64,000 bases of DNA, taken from positions 124,001 through 188,000 of the forward strand of contig DATJLS010000033.1 of assembly GCA_035509315.1 (NCBI GenBank). The letters run 5' to 3'. Origin of the DNA: JAKAWQ01 sp035509315 (lineage in GTDB: Bacteria > Pseudomonadota > Alphaproteobacteria > Acetobacterales > Acetobacteraceae). The position numbers and the translations under genes are program-made. The stretch's first letter is position 1. Each line of letters begins with the position of its first letter. Below the pieces are notes generated by a model. It was not told the DNA's origin. It searched no databases and saw only the letters and a program-made list of their open reading frames with translations. This document shows, in pieces, positions 52,119 through 59,142 of the stretch.

Positions 52119-53751
52119 TCCCCCTCTTTCCAGAAATGAAACGATCAAGCGCGAGAGCCATCTGTTGCGCGGCGGGATCGAGGATGGGCTTGCCCGCAAA
52201 GTGACCGGCGCGATCGAGGAGGATGATACCCAGCTCCTCAAGTTTCACGGCACCTATCAGCAGGATGATCGCGATCTCCGCCCCGAGCGCGGCAAGCGCA
52301 AGCTGGAGAAGGCATTCTCCTTCATGGTGCGTGTGCGCATTCCGGGCGGCGTTCTCACGCCCGCGCAGTGGCTGGCGCTTGATGCCATCGCCCGGGATTA
52401 CGGCAACGGAACGCTCCGCCTCACCAGCCGCCAGAGCGTGCAGCTCCATGGCGTGCTGAAGAGCAATCTGCGCACCGTCATCGCCGCGATCGCCGCCGCG
52501 GGCCTCGACACCCGCGCCACCTGCGGCGATGTGAACCGCACGGTGATGTGCACCACCGCGCCCCTGCCCTCGCGCCTGCATGCCGAGGTGCTGGCGATCG
52601 CCGCCGCCATCAGCGAGCATCTCCTGCCGCAAAGCTCCGCCTACCAGGAGCTGTGGCTTGGGGCCGAGGGCAGCACCGATACGGATGCCGAGCCGATCTA
52701 TGGCCCCACCTATCTGCCGCGCAAATTCAAGATCGGCGTCGTCGTTCCGCCGGTGAACGATGCCGATGTGCTTTCCCAGGATCTCGGCTTCATCGCCGTC
52801 GTCAGCAAAGGCTCGCTCGCGGGCTTCACCGTCACCGCCGGCGGTGGCATGGGGGCGACGCATGGTGAGCCCGCGACCTATCCGCGCCTTGCCGAGCCGT
52901 TCGGGTTCTGCACGCCGGACCAGGCTGTCGCGGTCGCGGAGGCGGTGCTGCGCACCCAGCGCGACTTTGGCGACCGGACGGACCGCAAGCATGCGCGGTT
53001 GAAATACACGATCGCCGATCATGGGCTCGACTGGTTCCGGAGCGAGGTCGAATCCCGCCTCGGCAAGCCTCTCGCCCGGCCGCGACGCTTTGCCTTCGCC
53101 CACACCGGCGACCGTTTCGGCTGGACGGAGGATCTGAGCGCGCTCACGCTGCTTGTCCCGGGGGGACGGCTCAAGACCGGCGACGGTTCGCCGATCGTCG
53201 AGATCGCGCGCCGCCATGGTGGCACGTTCCGCATCACGCCGAACCAGAATCTGGTCATTGCCGGCATCCTGCCCGATCAGCGGAACGCCATCACCGCCCT
53301 GATCGCGGACTCCAATCTCGACCCCGAACCGACGCCGCTCCGCGGCCTGGCGATGGCCTGCGTCGCCCTTCCCACCTGCGGGCTGGCGCTGGCGGAAAGC
53401 GAGCGCTATCTGCCCCAGCTTGCCGCCGATATCGACGGGCTGCTGGCCCGTTCGGGTCTTGCCGGGGCCGAGATCCTGCTCCGCGTCAGCGGCTGCCCGA
53501 ACGGATGCTCACGTCCTTACCTTGCAGAGATCGGTCTGGTCGGGCGTGCGCCCGGCCGCTACGACCTTCATCTCGGCGGGGGATTCGATGGCAGCCGCCT
53601 CGCGCCCGTCTTCCGGCAGAATCTCGACCATGCCGGCATCCTCGAGACGCTGGCCCCGATCTTCGATGACTATGGGGCCGAGCGCGAAGAGGGCGAGCAT
53701 TTCGGGGATTTTTTCCTGCGCAAGGGCTATCCCGCCGCCCCGAACGGCTGA
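52105..53751 (+). CDS. cysI: Sulfite reductase hemoprotein beta subunit (CysI)
   Basis: Reduces sulfite to sulfide with siroheme and a [4Fe-4S] cluster. The 548-residue protein has two siroheme-binding half domains: GTLRLTSRQSVQLHGVLK in the first and CVALPTCGLALAESER with SGCPNGCSRPY in the second (CxxxxxC and CxxxC cluster ligands). ATG 52105 is 8 bp after a GGGAGG site; ATG 52099 is too close to it. The last gene of the sulfate operon. Confidence 0.93.
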   Translation: MPAPDPPLSRNETIKRESHLLRGGIEDGLARKVTGAIEEDDTQLLKFHGTYQQDDRDLRPERGKRKLEKAFSFMVRVRIPGGVLTPAQWLALDAIARDYGNGTLRLTSRQSVQLHGVLKSNLRTVIAAIAAAGLDTRATCGDVNRTVMCTTAPLPSRLHAEVLAIAAAISEHLLPQSSAYQELWLGAEGSTDTDAEPIYGPTYLPRKFKIGVVVPPVNDADVLSQDLGFIAVVSKGSLAGFTVTAGGGMGATHGEPATYPRLAEPFGFCTPDQAVAVAEAVLRTQRDFGDRTDRKHARLKYTIADHGLDWFRSEVESRLGKPLARPRRFAFAHTGDRFGWTEDLSALTLLVPGGRLKTGDGSPIVEIARRHGGTFRITPNQNLVIAGILPDQRNAITALIADSNLDPEPTPLRGLAMACVALPTCGLALAESERYLPQLAADIDGLLARSGLAGAEILLRVSGCPNGCSRPYLAEIGLVGRAPGRYDLHLGGGFDGSRLAPVFRQNLDHAGILETLAPIFDDYGAEREEGEHFGDFFLRKGYPAAPNG

Positions 53752-53820
53752 GCTTTCAGGGCGGGGCTCTCGCCGGACGGCCATATCCCCAACCCCCCGA
53801 ACGGCGCTATAGGATGGGGA

Positions 53821-54015
53821 ATGCGTATCATCCTGCTCGTGCTGGTCGGCCTCGCCCTGCTCGGCACGCTCGGGGTACTCTTCGCGGGAGTGATCACCCT
53901 CGCTCAACCGAACCATGACCCGAGACGCTCCAACGCGCTGATGCGCTGGCGTGTCGTGCTGCAGGGCACGGCGCTCCTGCTGCTGGCATTGCTGCTCGCC
54001 CTCGCCAGGGGATAG
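53821..54015 (+). CDS. Small twin-transmembrane protein, HIG1-like
   Basis: 64 residues with two hydrophobic helices (about 3-22 and 45-60) joined by a short loop with NALMRWRVVLQGTALL. This Arg/Gln pattern resembles the HIG1 domain of respiratory supercomplex factors. Bacterial members are uncharacterised inner-membrane proteins that may act with cytochrome oxidase; the cox3 gene is 8 kb away. The family call is moderate. Confidence 0.65.
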   Translation: MRIILLVLVGLALLGTLGVLFAGVITLAQPNHDPRRSNALMRWRVVLQGTALLLLALLLALARG

Positions 54016-54087
54016 AGCGGACGCGACCGGGCGGAACCCGATGAGCGCGCCGGGGTCTCGGCGCTCGCCTCTCGCGACCATCATCGG

Positions 54088-54840
54088 TCATTTCGAATGG
54101 ATCTGGCCGTGATGGGATTCACCCCCCGGTTCGTGAGGGACAACGACGCCGAGGCGGGCGGCTGCGCGGCGCGCAGTTGCCTGCCGATGTGCCGTGATGG
54201 CTCTCAGGGAATGCCTTGCCTGCTCCACGATTGCGGCAGGAGCCGTCTCCGGAGTGCCGCTGTCGAAGGGCGGTTCCGGCGCATACGCCATATAAAGTTG
54301 GATCGTTCGCGCGACGTCGTCGCCACGCAATTCGGCTGCAAGCCGCAAGGCGCCGTCGATGCCGGCGGTGACGCCGGCGGCAAAGACGTAGCTGCCGTCA
54401 ACAACCACGCGTTCGTTGACAGGAACGGCCCCGAAGAACGGCAACAGATGAAGCGAAGCCCAATGGGTCGTCGCCCGGCGTCCCTTCAGCAGGCCCGCTG
54501 CTCCACAGAGCAAGGCGCCGGTGCAGACGGAGAAAATGCTGCACGCTCCCGCCGCCTGCTGACGGATCCAGGCAAGGACTTCCGCGTCCTCCATCAAGGC
54601 TTCCTGGCCAAAGCCGCCTGGCACATGCAGGACGTCGAGTGGCGGGGCGTCGGTCAAGGCCGCATCCGGCGCCAGCCGCAACCCCTTCAGATCGCGCACT
54701 GAATCGCTCGTCTTGCCGTAGACGCGATAGGTCGAATTCGGAATCCGCGAAAGCACCTCGAAAGGTCCTGTCAGATCGATTTGATCCAGGCCCTCAAACA
54801 GAAGAGAGCCGATTTGGAGGTGAACATCCTGTGGAATCAT
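54088..54840 (-). CDS. DJ-1/PfpI-family protein, isonitrile-hydratase-like
   Basis: 250 residues of the GATase1-like fold: QIGSLLFEGLDQIDLTGPFEV, DVLHVPGGFGQEAL, and the nucleophile elbow SIFSVCTGALL (Cys), then RRATTHW. Isonitrile hydratase and other cysteine hydrolases of this family have this Cys-His arrangement; the substrate is unknown. ATG 54840 follows GAGGGGG. It is divergent from the GlxA-type gene with only 59 bp between starts. The sequence is closely similar in pattern to the GlxA N-terminal domain. Confidence 0.85.
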   Translation of the reverse strand: MIPQDVHLQIGSLLFEGLDQIDLTGPFEVLSRIPNSTYRVYGKTSDSVRDLKGLRLAPDAALTDAPPLDVLHVPGGFGQEALMEDAEVLAWIRQQAAGACSIFSVCTGALLCGAAGLLKGRRATTHWASLHLLPFFGAVPVNERVVVDGSYVFAAGVTAGIDGALRLAAELRGDDVARTIQLYMAYAPEPPFDSGTPETAPAAIVEQARHSLRAITAHRQATARRAAARLGVVVPHEPGGESHHGQIHSK

Positions 54841-54891
54841 GGGAGCCCCCTCTTCAGTCTGAGATCGACAAAAAGAGACTATCGCGGCATC

Positions 54892-54911
54892 TTTTGGCAA
54901 TGATGCCAAAA
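54892..54911. promoter_or_regulatory. Perfect palindrome over the glxA-type start codon
   Basis: TTTTGGCA-ATGA-TGCCAAAA, an 8-bp perfect inverted repeat whose 4-bp centre is the ATG (54900) of the regulator gene. It sits in the short region between the divergent DJ-1/PfpI and GlxA-type genes. It is a strong candidate operator for the regulator, or a start-codon hairpin. Confidence 0.6.
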
Positions 54912-55895
54912 ACCCCTCGTTCTCCGCCAAATGCAGCGCGGACCATCGAGATCTTGGCTTATCCCGCCGTGCAGCTGCTCGATGTCACCGGGCCGCTGCA
55001 GGTATTTGCATCCGCCAATGATTTCATGGCCAAGGCAGGCGAAGGGCTGCCTTACGAGATCCGGATCGTGGCGCCGAGCGGCCAGAGCACTGAGGCCTCA
55101 TCCGGTATGGCGATTGCCGCGCATCCGCTTTCACCCATGGATGCAGGCGTGGACACGCTGGTGATTGCTGGCGGTGAAGGGGTCGATGCGGCGGCGGCGG
55201 ATACTGCGTTGGTTGATTGGGTGCGAGAACGTGCGAGGCAGGCCCGCCGTGTCGCGTCCGTCTGCACCGGAGCTTTTCTGCTCGCCGCATCTGGCATGCT
55301 TGATGGGCGACGAGCGGCGACCCATTGGGCATTCTGCGCAGAGCTCGCCCGACGCTTTCCTGCCGTCCGTGTCGAGTCCGATCCCATCTTCGTGCGTGAA
55401 GGTTCGGTTTGGACCTCGGCGGGGGTGACCGCCGGGATCGATCTTGCCTTGGCGCTGGTGGAAGAGGATCTGGGCCGCACGGTGGCGCTGGCCGTCGCTC
55501 GTTACCTGGTCGTCTTTCTCAAGCGGCCGGGCGGACAGTCGCAGTTCAGTGAGGTTCTGTCCTTGCAGGCCGCCGAGGACAAATTCGGCGTGCTTCACGA
55601 CTGGCTCCGCAAACATTTGGCCGAGGACCTCTCGCTTCCGGTTCTCGCCGGTCAAGCCGGCATGAGCGAGCGCAGCTTCAGCCGGCACTATGCGGAGGCA
55701 ACCGGCATGACGCCGGCCCGCGCGGTCGAACGACTGCGGGTGGAAGAGGCGCGACGCCTGCTTTCGGAAACGCGTATGCCGGTCAAGCGCATCTCGCAGC
55801 GTTGCGGCTTTGGTTCGGAAGAGACGATGCGCCGCAGCTTTCTCCGCCTGCTGTCCGCCACGCCGGAGGACTACAGGGCAAGATTCAGCTTGTGA
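54900..55895 (+). CDS. GlxA-type AraC regulator with DJ-1/PfpI domain
   Basis: 331 residues. The N-terminal DJ-1/PfpI domain (about 15-185: EILAYPAVQLLDVTGPLQVF, VASVCTGAFLLAASGMLDGRR, TSAGVTAGIDLALAL) is followed by an AraC helix-turn-helix domain (LAGQAGMSERSFSRHYAEATG, ISQRCGFGSEETMRRSFLRLL). GlxA-type proteins regulate catabolic genes. Its sensor domain is a likely relative of the enzyme encoded divergently. Start ATG 54900 or 54903; both fall in the palindrome. Confidence 0.88.
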   Translation: MMPKTPRSPPNAARTIEILAYPAVQLLDVTGPLQVFASANDFMAKAGEGLPYEIRIVAPSGQSTEASSGMAIAAHPLSPMDAGVDTLVIAGGEGVDAAAADTALVDWVRERARQARRVASVCTGAFLLAASGMLDGRRAATHWAFCAELARRFPAVRVESDPIFVREGSVWTSAGVTAGIDLALALVEEDLGRTVALAVARYLVVFLKRPGGQSQFSEVLSLQAAEDKFGVLHDWLRKHLAEDLSLPVLAGQAGMSERSFSRHYAEATGMTPARAVERLRVEEARRLLSETRMPVKRISQRCGFGSEETMRRSFLRLLSATPEDYRARFSL

Positions 55896-55927
55896 CTTGA
55901 TTGCGCTTTGTGCCACCGATGAAGGGA

Positions 55928-55951
55928 CACGGTGGCCCCGCGGCCACCGTG
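55928..55951. terminator. Hairpin between convergent genes
   Basis: CACGGTGGCC-CCGC-GGCCACCGTG, a perfect 10-bp stem with a 4-nt loop in the 82 bp between the convergent glxA-type and CMD-like genes. No T-run follows, so termination on both strands is inferred, not certain. Confidence 0.55.
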
Positions 55952-55977
55952 CATGAGCCTATGCGTGAAGACAGAGA

Positions 55978-56526
55978 TCAGCCATTCCAGGCGTATTTCT
56001 GGAGTTGCGCCTCGAGCGGCGGGTTCGTCACGCTGCCGGTATAGTTCGTGATGGTTGAAGCGGCGACGATCGTGATCGCCTCAAGCAGGAGGTCCTCGCC
56101 GAACCCGGCCGCGAGGAACTGCTCGATGTCTTGATCGTTGAGCCGTCCACGCTTTTCGATCAGCGTCCGCGCCAAGGTCGAGAGCGCGCCGAGCTTGCGG
56201 TCCGACGGCGAACGGCCGGCGCGCATCGCCTCGACATCCTTCGGATCGAGACCAGCCTGCAGCCCGAGCGCAGTGTGGAGCGCAACCGCCCAAGTGCTGG
56301 CGTTGGTCACAGCGTCGGTGAGAAGAACGGTCTGAATCTGCGGCTCGGTAAAGTTGCCGCCATGAACCTTATCGAAGATGCCGATGAAGCCCTGGATGAG
56401 CACCGGCGATGTCGCCATGGCTCCCGCGAGGTTGGGAATCATCCCGAATCTGGCCTGCACATCTCCCAGAGCGGACTTGGAGGCCTCGGGGGCGGAATCG
56501 ACTGAGTGGACAGGGAAACGGTCCAT
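55978..56526 (-). CDS. Carboxymuconolactone decarboxylase-family protein lacking the CxxC
   Basis: 182 residues with an AhpD-like fold. The usual N-x-C-x-Y-C-x-x-x-H active site is N75-A-S77-T-W-A80-V-A-L-H84, so both cysteines are replaced by Ser and Ala while the His remains. A peroxidase or disulfide role as in AhpD is therefore unlikely. The real function is unknown. Another CMD gene with an intact CxxC is 2 kb away. Confidence 0.75.
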   Translation of the reverse strand: MDRFPVHSVDSAPEASKSALGDVQARFGMIPNLAGAMATSPVLIQGFIGIFDKVHGGNFTEPQIQTVLLTDAVTNASTWAVALHTALGLQAGLDPKDVEAMRAGRSPSDRKLGALSTLARTLIEKRGRLNDQDIEQFLAAGFGEDLLLEAITIVAASTITNYTGSVTNPPLEAQLQKYAWNG

Positions 56527-56690
56527 TGCAGTTTCCTTTCGGAAATATTGAGGAATCCCAACACTTCCCGCACGCTGCCCTTGTTGCAGCCTGACTTACG
56601 GAAGCGGGACCGAACAACCTGTTCGATAGGCAATATCTAGCCGCACTCGGGGATGCGCATTCGCCAAAGTTCCCACCTTTCGCGCCACCC

Positions 56691-57485
56691 TCAGTCGGGC
56701 TTGATCGTGGACAGAATCACCGATGGATAACGAAACAATACGGTGTCGCCGCACCGTCGCGCGCCCAGGTCCATGGCATCGTCGTCGGTCGAGGCATCGA
56801 TCATGCGTCGCAACCCGTCGTAATCTCCGCCTGCGGGAAAGGAACGCCTCACCATCTGCTCCCGTTCCGCCGGCACCTGGAAAAAGCGCGTTGCCGGTGG
56901 CGGCAGGCCGGAATTCCCAAACAGGGCAAGCAATGCATCAAGCGGCCGGAATTCCACCGTCGATGGGTCGCGCAGCCGCTCCATCCGGTTGAAGGCCTCG
57001 GCTTTGGTTGGGTTGTCGGAGGCGATCGCGTCGCAGACAACGATGGACCCTCCGGGCTTGCACACACGAACCATTTCCCGAAGCGCCGCCGCCGGGTTCT
57101 CAAGGTGATGGAATGCGAAGCGACACGTGACGATGTCGAATCTGTCGCTCTCAAAGGGAAGCGCATAGACGTCGCCCTGCCGCCATTCCACATTGGGCAT
57201 GGCCTCTGTCTCCGCGAGTCGCCGCGCCTCGGCAAGCATGGCCGCCGTCGCGTCCAAGCCGATCGAATGACGCGCACGGCGCGCCATGGCGACGACGACG
57301 CTGCCGGGCCCACAGGCGACGTCAAGCGTCTCATCGGTCGGACGCGGCCGGGCCGCCTCAACAAGGAGCGCGAGCGCAGCTTCGCCATGCAGCTCCGGCG
57401 CCTCGGCAAATATTTTGGCTTGACGGCTGAATTGTTCCCGAATGCGCGCATCATGCGCATTCGGGCCGGACCCATCAGAAATCAT
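56691..57485 (-). CDS. SAM-dependent class I methyltransferase
   Basis: 264 residues. SAM-binding motif I ETLDVACGPGSVVVAMA, motif II/III GQDVYALPFESDRFDIVTC-like segment (GDVYALPFESDRFDIVTCRFAFHHL) and RVCKPGGSIVVCDAI. It resembles UbiE/Methyltransf_11 enzymes acting on small molecules. The substrate is unknown. Confidence 0.85.
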   Translation of the reverse strand: MISDGSGPNAHDARIREQFSRQAKIFAEAPELHGEAALALLVEAARPRPTDETLDVACGPGSVVVAMARRARHSIGLDATAAMLAEARRLAETEAMPNVEWRQGDVYALPFESDRFDIVTCRFAFHHLENPAAALREMVRVCKPGGSIVVCDAIASDNPTKAEAFNRMERLRDPSTVEFRPLDALLALFGNSGLPPPATRFFQVPAEREQMVRRSFPAGGDYDGLRRMIDASTDDDAMDLGARRCGDTVLFRYPSVILSTIKPD

Positions 57486-57658
57486 CGGATCGACTCCAGC
57501 AGGACGGAAACAAAGCGAGCGAATGCCGGCCCGACGTCAGGCCGGCTGAATAAGTCGCAATCCGTGAACCTGCTTCGTCATGACTGAGACAGTATGAAAG
57601 CTGTTATCGCGGGTCAATCCCCGAAACATGCTCCTTTAGCAACGATCGGAAGGAGGGC

Positions 57659-58519
57659 TCAATGCAGGTGCCTGAGCTTGTCGGGATTGCGCACCACATA
57701 GATGGCGGCAATCTTGCCGTCCTCGACCTGCAGCGCGGTGGTCTGAAGCTCGCCATCGGCCTCTCGCGTGACGAAGCCGGGCAGAGCATTGACGAAGCCG
57801 ATGCGGACAAGCTGCGAGCCGAACCTCTTGAACAGGGCAGACAGTGCCTCGTGCAGCCTGATCACGCGGTTGAAACCGAAAATCGGGCGTCGCGCGGCGG
57901 GGCGCTTGCCCCCGCCATCCGCATGGAAGCTGACATCGGCCGCGAGCATCGCGCCGAGCGCGGCCATATCGCCGCTGCGCGAAGCGGCGAAGAAGGCCTC
58001 CGCAATCGCAAGGCCGCGCTGCTTCTCCACCTGGAAGCGCGGACGCGCCTCGCGGACATGGATGCGCGCGCGGCCGGCAAGCTGACGGCAGGCAGCCGGC
58101 TCGCGCTCGATTGTCGCCGCGACCTCCTCAAAACTGAGCCCGAACACATCGTGGAGCAGGAAGGCGGCGCGCTCGAGCGGCGAGAGGCGCTCGAGCGCGA
58201 GCATGAGCGGCAGGGTCACGTCGTCTTCCTCCTCCTCCGCCTCGACGACCGGGTCGGGCAACCAGGGACCGACATAGATCTCCCGCTGATGGCGTGCCGA
58301 CTTCAGATGATCGAGACAGAGCCGGGTCACCGTGCGGCGCAGGAAGGCTTCAGGGACGCGCACCCGGCCACGGTCGGCTCCCATCCAGCGGATGAAGGCC
58401 TCCTGCACCACGTCCTCGGCGTCCGCGACCGAGCCGAGCATGCGATAGGCGACACGGAGGAGCCTGGGACGCAGCGGGCCGAAGCTCGCCGCCGCGTCCT
58501 CCGGCGCCGCCTCGGGCAT
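57659..58519 (-). CDS. ECF41-type RNA polymerase sigma factor with SnoaL-like C-terminal domain
   Basis: 286 residues: sigma-2 (YRMLGSVADAEDVVQEAFIRW), sigma-4 (LSPLERAAFLLHDVFGLSFEEVAATI) and a C-terminal domain of about 115 residues. The three ECF41 marks are present: WLPDP at 86-90 in the linker, DGGGK at 201-205 and NPDKL at 278-282. In ECF41 proteins the C-terminal domain regulates activity instead of an anti-sigma factor. ATG 58519 shares a base with the CMD stop (TAATG). Confidence 0.92.
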   Translation of the reverse strand: MPEAAPEDAAASFGPLRPRLLRVAYRMLGSVADAEDVVQEAFIRWMGADRGRVRVPEAFLRRTVTRLCLDHLKSARHQREIYVGPWLPDPVVEAEEEEDDVTLPLMLALERLSPLERAAFLLHDVFGLSFEEVAATIEREPAACRQLAGRARIHVREARPRFQVEKQRGLAIAEAFFAASRSGDMAALGAMLAADVSFHADGGGKRPAARRPIFGFNRVIRLHEALSALFKRFGSQLVRIGFVNALPGFVTREADGELQTTALQVEDGKIAAIYVVRNPDKLRHLH

Positions 58520-59010
58520 TATGCCTCCGCCCCGACCGCCGCCTGGGAGGCTGCCTTCGCCGCCGCCGGGTCCATCCAGAGACCGAAGCCGACCGCAATG
58601 CGGTTCCAACCATTGATGACGTTGATCATCAGTGTGAGCTTCACCCGCTCGTCTTCCGTGAACTGGGCCTGGAGCGCTTCGCGCGCGGTCTGATCGGGGT
58701 GCGCCTCGGACAGCCGCGTCAGCGCCTCGGTCCAGGCCAGCGCGGCACGTTCGCGGTCGGTATAGCAGGGGGCTCCGCGCCAGGCCTGAAGGAGATAGAT
58801 GCGCTGCTCGCTCTCGCCGCGCTTCCGCGCCTCGGCGGTGTGCATATTGATACAATTGGCGCAGCCATTGATCTGCGAGGCCCGGATCTTGACCAGGTCG
58901 ATGAGTCTGGGTTCAAGGCTCGCGGCAGCCGCGAGAGAGATCTCCATCCAGCTCTTCATGAGCGCGGGCGCAGCGGCGAAGGGATCGCGCTTGGCAGTCT
59001 TCACAGTCAT
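58519..59010 (-). CDS. Carboxymuconolactone decarboxylase-family protein, ECF41 partner
   Basis: 163 residues with an intact active-site motif, NGCANCINMHT (Cys50, Cys53, His57). It resembles alkylhydroperoxidase AhpD. CMD-type genes stand next to ECF41 sigma genes in many genomes and are their usual target. ATG 59010 has an AAGGAG site 8 bp upstream. A TGTCACG-N16-CGTC promoter lies 32 bp upstream. Confidence 0.9.
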   Translation of the reverse strand: MTVKTAKRDPFAAAPALMKSWMEISLAAAASLEPRLIDLVKIRASQINGCANCINMHTAEARKRGESEQRIYLLQAWRGAPCYTDRERAALAWTEALTRLSEAHPDQTAREALQAQFTEDERVKLTLMINVINGWNRIAVGFGLWMDPAAAKAASQAAVGAEA

Positions 59011-59042
59011 GGTTCGGGCTCCTTCGCGGGTTCCGATGACAT

Positions 59043-59069
59043 GACGAGACGGAATTGCCCTGCGTGACA
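59043..59069 (-). promoter_or_regulatory. ECF41-type promoter
   Basis: On the minus strand TGTCACG (59069-59063), 16 bases, then CGTC (59046-59043). I recall the ECF41 consensus as TGTCACA-N16-CGTC; the site has one mismatch in the -35 and the exact spacing. It is placed 32 bp before the CMD start, so the CMD-sigma pair is probably autoregulated. Confidence 0.8.
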
Positions 59070-59108
59070 TGCGCCAGGGACAGCAAATGAAAGGATGGAA
59101 GTTCTTTG

Positions 59109-59130
59109 GTTCTTTCTTTCAAGAAAGAAC
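59109..59130. terminator. AT-rich perfect hairpin after the M32 peptidase gene
   Basis: GTTCTTTCTT-TC-AAGAAAGAAC, a 10-bp perfect inverted repeat 12 bp beyond the end of the M32 carboxypeptidase gene (-) and upstream of the CMD-ECF41 promoter. It probably ends the peptidase transcript. No T-run follows on the minus strand. Confidence 0.5.
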
Positions 59131-59142
59131 AACCTTCCTTCT

